Shown in pieces: positions 28,493-35,907 of a stretch of DNA of 64,000 nucleotides. The notes below the pieces were generated by a model. That model was not told where the DNA came from and ran no database searches. It saw only the letters and a program-made list of their open reading frames with translations. The position numbers and the translations under genes were made by a program. The DNA is from Haloarcula salinisoli (GTDB taxonomy: Archaea > Halobacteriota > Halobacteria > Halobacteriales > Haloarculaceae), in NCBI RefSeq assembly GCF_019599405.1, contig NZ_RKLQ01000006.1:62001-126000 (forward strand). The letters run 5' to 3'. Each line of letters starts with the position of its first letter. Within the stretch, counting starts at the first letter, position 1.

Positions 28493-29072
28493 CCCCACCG
28501 CTTCCGCTGTTACTCGTGCTGGTTGTCGCCTGCCAGTCCCAGATGGCCAGGTACCACTCAAACACCATTGGTTCCGCTGTTAGCGACGCCCGTGTAACTG
28601 TTTTCACTCCAGGGGGTCTGTGAGCAACGTACAAAAGAAACGCTGGCAGCCCCCGGGACAACGAACGGTACACGTGCTAACTATCTACAAGAGTAATACT
28701 CGCTTTCGCGAGCGTTGTGGCCGGTAAGCTATTTCATCCGATGGCACCACACCACCAGTTCCGCTGTTAGCGCTCCTGTCGGAACGTACCCCACCGCTTC
28801 CGCTGTTAGCGCTGTGCAGGCCAGTCACAACTACTCGCCCAGTTCCGAACCTCAGCTTCCGCTGTTACGACCTGTCTACCCCACCGCTTCCGCTGTTAGC
28901 ACTGGTGGATACCCCCACTGCTTCCGCTGTTAGAGGAACGTTCGAAACTCCAACGCCGTCGCCGTTTGGTCTGTCTCGTCTCCCTCCCGATACCAATCGC
29001 GCTGGGACACCATCAGTTCCGCTGTTAGTCGATTGGGGGTCAGGGTACCCCACCGGTTCCGCTGTTAGCGGG
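28493..29072 (+). repeat. Array of nine ORB-like repeats downstream of cdc6
   Basis: Nine copies of a ~25-base element, all in plus orientation, have their TTCCGCTGTTA cores at about 28502, 28572, 28759, 28798, 28857, 28888, 28922, 29017 and 29057. The best consensus is CCCCACCGSTTCCGCTGTTA followed by GCG. Spacing is irregular (31-187 bases). The cores match the origin boxes before cdc6. This 795-base gap up to the next gene holds no convincing ORF. The array could load or titrate the initiator. Confidence 0.8.
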
Positions 29073-29188
29073 CCAGCAGGTCCCTTCGCCGCAGTTGGAT
29101 GGTCTCAGTGAACAATCTTACACTGGTGATTCCCGGCCTGGTTCGTCGCCCGTACGGGCCCGGTCGGTGAGGACCTCGATAAGCAGTG

Positions 29189-29228
29189 TTAACCAACATT
29201 CCGGAGACTGTGGAGGAACGTTGGTTAA
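29189..29228. repeat. Inverted repeat TTAACCAACA-N20-CGTTGGTTAA (copy C)
   Basis: Arms at 29189-29198 and 29219-29228; one mismatch relative to copy B. It lies 60 bases before the acetyltransferase ATG and forms the right flank of the origin module. Confidence 0.65.
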
Positions 29229-29287
29229 AGAACGAGCCAACTGAATCCAGGAGGGGCTCTTTTCCACGCGGAGTGTCAACGTGGTGT

Positions 29288-30031
29288 ATGGAAATCCGCG
29301 AGGCGACGCCGGCAGACAGCGACCGCATCGGGCGTATCGCCGAGAGTTCGTTCAACTCGTCGTTCGCGCTCAGCCCGGAGGAGATTGCAACGCTCGTCGA
29401 GGAGCAGTTCTCAGAATCGGCCCTGGAGGAGCGACTGTCGGATTCGGACGGCTGGTTCCTGGCAGCGCAAGCGGAGCTCGATGGCGAGACTATTCTGGGC
29501 GGGTTTCTGGACGGGACAGCAGCTGGACGCATCCGCTGGCTCCACGTCGACCCGGAGGCTCGCGGGCAAGGCATCGCGACGGCGCTGGTCGAACACCTCC
29601 GAGCGGAGCACGGGGACCGCCCACTCGCCTGGGAGGTCCTCGACGACGCCGTCGAGGGCGTCGGCTTTTGCGAGCAGTTCGGACTCACCGAACAGGGGCG
29701 GGATTCACTCGAAATCGGCGGACACGAGTACGGTGTGACCCTCTATGCCGAGGACGAACGGGCCGAGGAATCAAACGAGCCAGCGGTCCCGATTCCGGCG
29801 TCGGTAAGCGTCGAGGGCGAGGACCGCCCGCTCGACCGCGACGACCCGATTCCCGGCCGGGAGGCCCCGTTCTTTCGGACCTTCGTGTCGGGAGACCGCG
29901 AGTCGGCGTACGGCTACGTCTGTTCGCAGTGTGGAAGCACCAACGTGACTGCTGATGGGCTCGACCGGCTGGAGTGTGGCGACTGTGGCAACGTCCACCT
30001 GGCCGACGAGTGGGACGGTGCGTACCTCTGA
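29288..30031 (+). CDS. GNAT N-acetyltransferase fused to a DUF5816-type zinc ribbon
   Basis: 247 residues from the ATG at 29288. Residues 1-155 form a GNAT domain, with MEIREATPADSDRIGRI at the start and the acetyl-CoA loop VDPEARGQGIATALVEHLR. Residues ~185-247 form a separate module: EAPFFRTFVSGDRESAYGY then CSQCG...CGDCGN...EWDGAYL, a two-CxxC zinc ribbon that I recognise as DUF5816, usually a stand-alone haloarchaeal protein. The acceptor is unknown. The inverted repeat (copy C) directly upstream may regulate it. Confidence 0.82.
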   Translation: MEIREATPADSDRIGRIAESSFNSSFALSPEEIATLVEEQFSESALEERLSDSDGWFLAAQAELDGETILGGFLDGTAAGRIRWLHVDPEARGQGIATALVEHLRAEHGDRPLAWEVLDDAVEGVGFCEQFGLTEQGRDSLEIGGHEYGVTLYAEDERAEESNEPAVPIPASVSVEGEDRPLDRDDPIPGREAPFFRTFVSGDRESAYGYVCSQCGSTNVTADGLDRLECGDCGNVHLADEWDGAYL

Positions 30032-30102
30032 TGCGGTGAGTCCCACAACTGCCGTCCAGAAGTCCAATGCCTGGGGCTTTCGAGCGCCGCCGGCTCGGTG
30101 CG

Positions 30103-31050
30103 CTACAGGCGCGGCGACTGAGACTGGACGGTGTCGGAGACCTCGCTGACGACGCCGCCAAGTAGGACCAGCGCGTCGTCGAGGGTGACGATACCACGGA
30201 GCGCGCCGTTGTCGTCGACGATCGGGAGCCGCCGGATTCCCTCGTCGCTCATGACCTGGATAGCATCGAAGATGTTCATCGATGGGTCGGCCGTGAACAC
30301 GTCGCCGTGGAGCAGCTCCTCGGCCGTCCGCTGGGCGATGTCGGGCGTCTCCTCCAGCGCGAGGGCGACCTTCCGGTCGGTGATGATACCAATCGGGCGG
30401 TCATCTTCGACGACGACGACAGAGCCGACGTCGTTCTCGGCCATCTTTGCAACGACCGTTCGAACTGGCGTGTCTCGCTCCGCGGTGACGACGTCGTCGG
30501 TGATGATTTCGTTGACTCGGATGGGTTTCAGCAGCGGTCGCTGGGGGCCGCGCCCCTGGGGCTGACGTTGTGGCTGGGCCCCGGACGGCTGTCCGACCTG
30601 TGGCTGCCCGCCGGCGGCCCCCTGTGTGGGCTGTGCAGCCTGCATCTGCTGCTGTCCCATCGCCTGGGGCGGCTGTTGCTGGGACTGCTGGGGCGGCTGT
30701 GGTTGCTGGGCGAACTGTTGTGGCGGGGAGGCCCGCCCCTGCTGCATCGACTGTGGTTGGGGCTGTCCCTGTTGTGATGTCTGTCCTTGCTGGGCCCTCT
30801 GTGGTGTGGGTTGGCCCTGTCCCGTCGACGATGGTTGGGCCTGTTGCATCGACTGCGGTTGGCCCCGTCCTTGCTGGGCTGTCTGACCTTGCTGCGGTGT
30901 TGCTTGACCCTGTTGCATCGACTGGGGTGTTCCCTGTCCCTGTGCCGGCTGCTGGTATTGCTGTAGCGGCTGCTGGCCGGTCGGCTGGTACGGTGTCGAC
31001 TGTTCTCTCTCACGGTCATCTGCCGGTGTGTAATCGTGGTTTGGTGTCAT
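30103..31050 (-). CDS. CBS-pair protein with long Gln/Pro/Gly-rich N-terminal region
   Basis: 315 residues. Residues ~15-170 are low complexity, dominated by Gln with Pro, Gly, Ser and Met (SMQQGQ-type units). Residues ~180-310 form two CBS motifs: VVTAERDTPVRTVVAKMAEN with IGIITDRKVAL, and VFTADPSMNIFDAIQVMSDE with RGIVTLDDALVLLGG. CBS pairs sense adenine nucleotides. The tail is unusual for the family and is shared in character with several neighbours (Dps, the phasin-like protein and others), suggesting they assemble together. Cytoplasmic; no signal. Confidence 0.8.
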   Translation of the reverse strand: MTPNHDYTPADDREREQSTPYQPTGQQPLQQYQQPAQGQGTPQSMQQGQATPQQGQTAQQGRGQPQSMQQAQPSSTGQGQPTPQRAQQGQTSQQGQPQPQSMQQGRASPPQQFAQQPQPPQQSQQQPPQAMGQQQMQAAQPTQGAAGGQPQVGQPSGAQPQRQPQGRGPQRPLLKPIRVNEIITDDVVTAERDTPVRTVVAKMAENDVGSVVVVEDDRPIGIITDRKVALALEETPDIAQRTAEELLHGDVFTADPSMNIFDAIQVMSDEGIRRLPIVDDNGALRGIVTLDDALVLLGGVVSEVSDTVQSQSPRL

Positions 31051-31322
31051 AGTGATGTCTGCGCCCCGCTGCTAACTGCCAGCTGAACAGTTCACTCCAG
31101 TGTCAAATAAACCTTGTCGAGAGTCGGCTTCCGACGTCGCTCTTACCGAGAGCCAGTCCATATCAGTCCGATAACCCTTCGACCATACTTTACCGTCAGC
31201 GGCCCGTACTAGCTCGAAAAGGCAGTCCTACTCCCGGTAGCCGGGTGAAAACAGACGAATCGTCGAGCGATTTTATGTAATTCCGCCGGAAGCTACGACC
31301 ACAGGACCGGCGGGAGGACAGT

Positions 31323-31925
31323 ATGACATCTGACGACACTGACACAGGAGAGGGGAACGACGCTAACGCTGAGCGGACGGGGTCCAGTGAGCAAGAGTCG
31401 AGCGGCCCGCTGCGAGACCCGGAAACTGGAGAGTTCCTCTCGAAAGACGAACGACCGGACGAGGAATCGGAACCGACGACTGAAATGCGAGAAACGGAAC
31501 CCGAATCAATGGACGACGAGCACGACCAGGAGTCCGAATCGATGGACGAAGCACACGGATCGGACAGCGAACCACGCACAGGGGAAGTGGAAGACGAGGA
31601 AGTGGAAGACGAACCACAGATTGAGAGCACGGACGAGGCCGAACCGACAGATGCGTCAGAGAGCGAGCGGGAGACAGCGGATTCTGAAGCCACACCGGGT
31701 ATGCAAGCGACTGGGGCGTCGGCGAAGACGTCGGCAGCCGGCCCAGAGCAAGATCACGAACTGTCGACAGCCGGTAGTGCCGCCACCGCTCAGCAGTCGT
31801 CGCCAGGGACCGTCTTCGTCCCGAACCCGAACGGGTATCCGCGACTGCCAGCGACGTACCTGCCGACACTTCCGTGGCTCCGGCTCCCGTCCCGGGCCCC
31901 AGCATACGAAACGGTCTCGGTGTAA
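31323..31925 (+). CDS. Acidic, largely disordered hypothetical protein
   Basis: 200 residues, very rich in Glu, Asp, Ser and Thr through residue ~140 (phrases such as LRDPETGEFLSKDE and EVEDEEVEDE), then a Pro-rich hydrophobic C-terminus (VPNPNGYPRLPATYLPTLPW). No recognised family. The C-terminal segment looks like a conserved binding peptide. It is divergent from the CBS gene and upstream of Dps. Haloarchaeal composition supports a real gene. Confidence 0.6.
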   Translation: MTSDDTDTGEGNDANAERTGSSEQESSGPLRDPETGEFLSKDERPDEESEPTTEMRETEPESMDDEHDQESESMDEAHGSDSEPRTGEVEDEEVEDEPQIESTDEAEPTDASESERETADSEATPGMQATGASAKTSAAGPEQDHELSTAGSAATAQQSSPGTVFVPNPNGYPRLPATYLPTLPWLRLPSRAPAYETVSV

Positions 31926-32137
31926 CGGTCACGTCCTGCCGCCGGATTTTGGCCAGGGTGACACTGACAGCGACTCCCGGCACCGCAGCGCGGCCGAACG
32001 TAACAGGTAACCCACTGTGAAATAACGCTATCGAGGACGGAAATCCGACGGTCAGGGAGATGTCACTCGCCGAACCTATGTGACAATACACTAACCTTTT
32101 ACAGGGGTGCGCTCGTACTCCGGAACGAAGAGCCAGT

Positions 32138-32776
32138 ATGAGCCAGTCCCAACAGTCCATCCAGCAACAGCCGTCGACAGCGTCCAGGCCCACCGGCGCC
32201 GGGCAGTCACAGCCACCCAGCACGATGGGCGGCCAGCAGTTCCCAGTCCGGAGTAACCTCCCGGACGAGGTCCGGGCGACCAGCATCGACCTCCTGAATC
32301 AGACGCTGGCCGACCTCTCGGCGGTAACCATGCAGCTGAAACACGCCCACTGGAACGTGAAGGGAATCGAGTTCTACCAGCTCCACGAGCTGTTCGAGGA
32401 CCTCTACGAGGACTTCGAGCCACATATCGACGCTGTCGCAGAGCGGGCCAGCGCCCTGGGGGGTCGGCCGATTGGTACTGCCGGCGCCGTCGCCCAGCAG
32501 ACGACTATTCCCCCGTTGTCACACGACCGCGTCGACGGCCAATCGATGCTCCGGGAGGTCGCCGACAGACTGGCAGTCCTCGATGCCAACCTCTACCAGC
32601 ATATCGAGACCGCCAATCAGCAGGGGGACCTCGACACTGCCGACCTCCTCAACGAGGTGTCCCGTGACGTGACCAAAGCCCAGTGGTTCGTCGAATCACA
32701 TCTCCAGGTGCCACAGTCACAGGGTGGCCAACAGCGGGGTGCGCCACAGCAGGGTGCTCCCGCCCAGCAGCGGTAA
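32138..32776 (+). CDS. dps: Dps family DNA-protecting ferritin with Gln-rich termini
   Basis: 212 residues. The ferritin-like core (residues ~45-185) carries the Dps signature: KHAHWNVKG, YQLHELFEDLYEDF, and IDAVAERASALGGRPIG with ferroxidase-type His, Asp and Glu. Dps forms a 12-mer that oxidises iron with peroxide and protects DNA in stress. The first ~40 residues (Gln/Ser/Pro) and last ~25 (GGQQRGAPQQGAPAQQR) are Gln-rich extensions that differ from plain haloarchaeal DpsA and resemble the neighbours' tails. Start taken at the ATG at 32138. Confidence 0.87.
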   Translation: MSQSQQSIQQQPSTASRPTGAGQSQPPSTMGGQQFPVRSNLPDEVRATSIDLLNQTLADLSAVTMQLKHAHWNVKGIEFYQLHELFEDLYEDFEPHIDAVAERASALGGRPIGTAGAVAQQTTIPPLSHDRVDGQSMLREVADRLAVLDANLYQHIETANQQGDLDTADLLNEVSRDVTKAQWFVESHLQVPQSQGGQQRGAPQQGAPAQQR

Positions 32777-32889
32777 CAACTACTCGTGGGTGGCTGCCGG
32801 CGGTCGCCACCCAGCCTTCTGACCGACTCGTCCCCGAACCAAAATTGTCAAACAAACAGAGTTTTGGCGGCCCGGCCCGAATCAGGGGT

Positions 32890-33228
32890 ATGACTGGACG
32901 AGGCGAGCAACCCGAGCACGAAGCGGATGCGAAAGCGACCGAGAAGGCGACGGCGCTGTCGTTCGGCCAGGTCCTGTACGACGATGCGGGCCAGCCCGTC
33001 GGGAGCGTCCGAGGAATGGAGGCCGGCGGCATCTTTCTGACGACCCGGGACGGCGTCGAGTCGTTCAGTGTCGAGCACGTTCGCTCGGGCCACTCCTTCG
33101 GTCAGGCGGAGCTCATGTGGCGCTGTCTCGACTGCGGCGAGATGGGCGATATCGGCGATAGCCTCCCGGAGGCGTGCCCGAACTGCGGCGTCGAGCGGGA
33201 ACAACTGATGTACTGGACGGAGGACTGA
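32890..33228 (+). CDS. Haloarchaeal PRC-like/zinc-ribbon small protein
   Basis: 112 residues from the ATG at 32890. A small beta domain (GQVLYDDAGQPVGSVRGMEA...IFLTTRDGVESFSVEHV) is followed by a rubredoxin-like zinc ribbon (WRCLDCGEMG...CPNCGVERE) and the ending LMYWTED. The two CxxC knuckles are intact. I know the family from many haloarchaeal genomes without a function. It follows Dps by 113 bases on the same strand. Confidence 0.75.
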   Translation: MTGRGEQPEHEADAKATEKATALSFGQVLYDDAGQPVGSVRGMEAGGIFLTTRDGVESFSVEHVRSGHSFGQAELMWRCLDCGEMGDIGDSLPEACPNCGVEREQLMYWTED

Positions 33229-33390
33229 ACGGCCAGCTTCGCTGTTTTTGTCGAACTAGAGAGTCCGAGTAATCGATTACCGGTGGCCGAGGATAGAGAC
33301 CTTCACCACCCAATAGTCGACAACACCACACCGCCGTCCCGCTGGTCGCTGGACGGCGGAGCAAACGAGCGCCAGTCAGTCGAGTCCGGT

Positions 33391-33741
33391 TCAGCGGCCG
33401 TGCTGACCGGGGCCGCGGGGTGGTTGTTGCATCTGCTGTTGCTGTGCGAGTCCGCCTCCCTGCTGTGGCGGCGCTCCCTGTGGCGGCCCGCCGGCGCGAC
33501 CCTGCTCTGGGGCGCCGGTGGGCTGGGGGGCCTGCTGGACCATCTCGTCGGGGAGGACGAAGTGAAGTTCTGTGATGGGAACGAAGCCGTCGGCCTTTCG
33601 CTCCTCCTCTTCTTCTTCCTCTTCTTCCTCGCCGCCTTCAGCCGCTTGCTCCATTGCCCCCTGGAAGAACAGGACGCCGGAGTCGGTGGCCTGGAAGTCC
33701 TCACACTGTATCGTGGTTCCGTCTTTACAGATGATTTGCAC
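33391..33741 (-). CDS. Small beta-domain protein with poly-Glu and Gln-rich tail
   Basis: 116 residues from a GTG start; an upstream stop in frame excludes a longer form. Residues 1-30 (IICKDGTTIQCEDFQATDSGVLFFQG) look like a short beta fold, followed by a run of ten Glu, then the strand FVPITELHFVLPDE, and finally a Gln/Pro/Gly tail (QQAPQPTGAPEQGRAGGPPQ). The core recurs as a stand-alone haloarchaeal protein in my memory. Function unknown. The tail places it in the Gln-rich group. Confidence 0.65.
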   Translation of the reverse strand: MQIICKDGTTIQCEDFQATDSGVLFFQGAMEQAAEGGEEEEEEEEEERKADGFVPITELHFVLPDEMVQQAPQPTGAPEQGRAGGPPQGAPPQQGGGLAQQQQMQQPPRGPGQHGR

Positions 33742-33855
33742 GGTGAAACACCATCTACATTTTCATATGGCTGACAGATAAGTACTACCGAGCTAGTCCC
33801 GGTATCACCCGATTACTTCCGGACGGGACGGCGATACCGGGGAACGGGACCGTCC

Positions 33856-35052
33856 TCAGGCCTCGTCGACGGGGGCCTCTTCGCTGTCCGGCTCCTCCTC
33901 CTCGGAAACGTCACTCTTGATCGCTATCTGGCGTCGGGACTGCTGGGGCTCGTGATACGGAGCCGGCTGGGCCTGCTGTGCCGGCGGCTGCTGAATCTGC
34001 TGACCCGGGGGCTGCTGAGACTGTTGCGTCGGTGGCTCCTGCATTTGCTGACCTGGGGGCTGCTGAGACTGTTGCGTCGGTGGCTCCTGCATCTGCTGAC
34101 CCGGGGGCTGCTGAGACTGTTGCGTCGGTGGCTCCTGCATCTGCTGACCCGGGGGCTGCTGAGACTGTTGCGTCGGTGGCTCCTGCATCTGCTGACCCGG
34201 GGGCTGCTGGGGCGGCTGTCCCGGCGGCTGCTGGGACTGTTGCGTCGGTGGCTGCTGGGGCGGCTGTCCCGGCGGCTGCTGGGACTGCTGTGTCGGTGGC
34301 TGCTGTGGCGGCTGTCCCGGCGGCTGCTGGGATTGTTGCGTCGGAGGCTGCTGGGGCGGCTGTCCCGGCGGCTGCTGGGACTGCTGTGTTGGTGGCTGCT
34401 GGGGCGGCTGCTGGGACTGCTGTGTCGGTGGCTGTTGGGGCGGCTGTCCCGGCGGTTGCTGGCCCTGCTGTGTCGGCGGTTGCTGGCCCTGCTGTGTCGG
34501 TGGCTGCTGGCCCTGCTGTGTCGGAGGCTGCTGGGGCGGTTGCTGGCCCTGCTGTGTCGGAGGCTGCTGGGACTGCTGTCCCGGTGGCTGTTGTATCGGC
34601 GCCTGCGACTGCGGGCCAGCGGGTGGCTGCTGGCCGGCCGCTCCCTGCTGGCCCTGGACGCTGTTTCCGGGCGGGAACTGCTGTTGCCCCACCTGGAGCT
34701 GTTGTTGCCCGATGTCGCCGGCCTGCTGGAGTCCCTGCTCAGTCATCTGGGTGGCCTGCTCGATGCCCTGCTCGGTCATCTGGGCAGCGTTTTCGGCGGC
34801 ACTGTCGACCGTCTGGAAATACGTGTCCAGGGCCTCCCGTGTGAGCTCGGTGCTGCGGTTACCGAGCCAGCTGCTCATCTCCAGCCCGTTGAGGAATAGC
34901 TTCCCGGCGCTCTTCTGGAACTCGATGGACTGTTTCAGCGGGATTTCGACGGCCTGGTCCATGGCCTCCTGGCCGATCTCGAGGGCGTTTTGCTGCATCT
35001 CGATTGCGTTGCTCATCAGCTGATTTGTCTGTTGCATATCGGATTGACTCAT
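33856..35052 (-). CDS. Phasin-like helical protein with long QPP tandem repeats
   Basis: 398 residues from the ATG at 35052. Residues ~5-135 are amphipathic helix (MSNAIEMQQNALEIGQEAMD; IPLKQSIEFQKSAGKLFLNG; WLGNRSTELTREALDTYFQT), similar in character to phasins and other granule-coat proteins. Residues ~140-365 consist almost only of Gln, Pro and Gly in 16-residue units (QQPPGQPPQQPPTQQS and QQPPGQQMQEPPTQQS). The C-terminus is acidic (VSEEEEPDSEEAPVDEA). PHA-granule coating is possible, but no PHA genes are visible here. Membrane association cannot be excluded. Confidence 0.7.
   Translation of the reverse strand: MSQSDMQQTNQLMSNAIEMQQNALEIGQEAMDQAVEIPLKQSIEFQKSAGKLFLNGLEMSSWLGNRSTELTREALDTYFQTVDSAAENAAQMTEQGIEQATQMTEQGLQQAGDIGQQQLQVGQQQFPPGNSVQGQQGAAGQQPPAGPQSQAPIQQPPGQQSQQPPTQQGQQPPQQPPTQQGQQPPTQQGQQPPTQQGQQPPGQPPQQPPTQQSQQPPQQPPTQQSQQPPGQPPQQPPTQQSQQPPGQPPQQPPTQQSQQPPGQPPQQPPTQQSQQPPGQPPQQPPGQQMQEPPTQQSQQPPGQQMQEPPTQQSQQPPGQQMQEPPTQQSQQPPGQQMQEPPTQQSQQPPGQQIQQPPAQQAQPAPYHEPQQSRRQIAIKSDVSEEEEPDSEEAPVDEA
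34017..34448 (-). repeat. 48-bp tandem repeat (VNTR) inside the phasin-like gene
   Basis: Four nearly identical 48-base units (34017-34208) encode QQPPGQQMQEPPTQQS; a second variant encoding QQPPGQPPQQPPTQQS fills the next ~240 bases with occasional 12-base deletions. High identity at silent positions points to recent expansion by slippage or unequal recombination. Confidence 0.8.
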
Positions 35053-35354
35053 AGTGTATTGTGAGGCGTAGTCGACGCTCGCTGTGCACACAGGTCGGGC
35101 CGCGCCCGAGGGCGGATCGAGACCGTGGCCGTCCGTGGTTCACCGGCCAGTACCCGGCGACGCGCTACACCTCGGTAGTGTGCATCGGGGAGGATGGCGG
35201 TGGCAGTAATAAACCGAAGACACTGTTCAGGCAGTAAGCGTCAATCCCCACCACGATGGCAGCGCAGATACTGAGGTTCGGGCCATATACTTCTGACATT
35301 GCTATCGCTGACGGTCACCAGGTGAGTTGACGGAAGAATCCCCTTACGGCCGTC

Positions 35355-35702
35355 TCACCGGGTCGGTCGGGTGGGCTGCTGTGGCGGCACGATAGCTATC
35401 TGCCCGTCGCTGTAGACGGTCACCGTGTGATTCCAGACAGTGAACGTGAGGTTTCCGTTGAAACGCCGCTCGGCGTCCGCTGCGGGTTTGAATAGGGCAT
35501 CGAGCGCGTCGGGGTCGATGTAGTCATACAGTGTAAAGCCCGTATCGGTGACGTCGACGCCGCTGATGTCCGATAGCGCGTGAGCGAGCGTCGTCGTGAG
35601 TTCCGCAGGTCCGTCGAAATCGTGTTTGATGTAGTACGTCCCTGAATTTTGGACCGTGTGCTGCTGGGGAGTTTGTTTCGCGTGTGCCTCGTTACGATAC
35701 AT
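35355..35702 (-). CDS. HalOD1 (halobacterial output domain 1) protein
   Basis: 115 residues from the ATG at 35702. Residues ~20-100 carry the HalOD1 pattern: YYIKHDFDGPAELTTTLAHA, TLYDYIDPDALDALF, then FTVWNHTVTVYSDGQIAI. The domain is common in haloarchaea as an output module of signalling proteins or alone. The last residues (PPQQPTRPTR) are Pro/Gln-rich like its neighbours. No partner kinase is adjacent. The ~300 bases upstream (35053-35354) hold nothing recognised. Confidence 0.78.
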   Translation of the reverse strand: MYRNEAHAKQTPQQHTVQNSGTYYIKHDFDGPAELTTTLAHALSDISGVDVTDTGFTLYDYIDPDALDALFKPAADAERRFNGNLTFTVWNHTVTVYSDGQIAIVPPQQPTRPTR

Positions 35703-35907
35703 TGGTTGTGACACTCTCACATTGCCTTCGGGGTAATAAAAGCTTTCCCCTCAGCTTACCCCTTTGTTCCGGGCAAAAAACGCAAGACAACGGCCGAACC
35801 GATTCGGCCAAGACGGCGTCACTACGACCGCTCCGTCACGGGTAATACAGACCTATGCCGATTTGAACCGGTAAACGCCGGGGTCCACCTGGCTCACAGT
35901 CGCATCC

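Noticed and set aside
28493-29072. CRISPR array
   Set aside because: Repeats are ~25 bases but spacing varies from 31 to 187 bases between cores, copies are imperfect, and identical boxes flank the other side of cdc6. No cas genes are present.
30570-31052. Ala/Val-rich plus-strand frame over the CBS gene
   Set aside because: Antisense of the Gln-rich region; low-complexity artefact.
33952-34899. Leu/Arg-rich 315-residue plus-strand frame
   Set aside because: It is the antisense of the QPP repeats (CTG-type codons read as Leu) and has no haloarchaeal composition.
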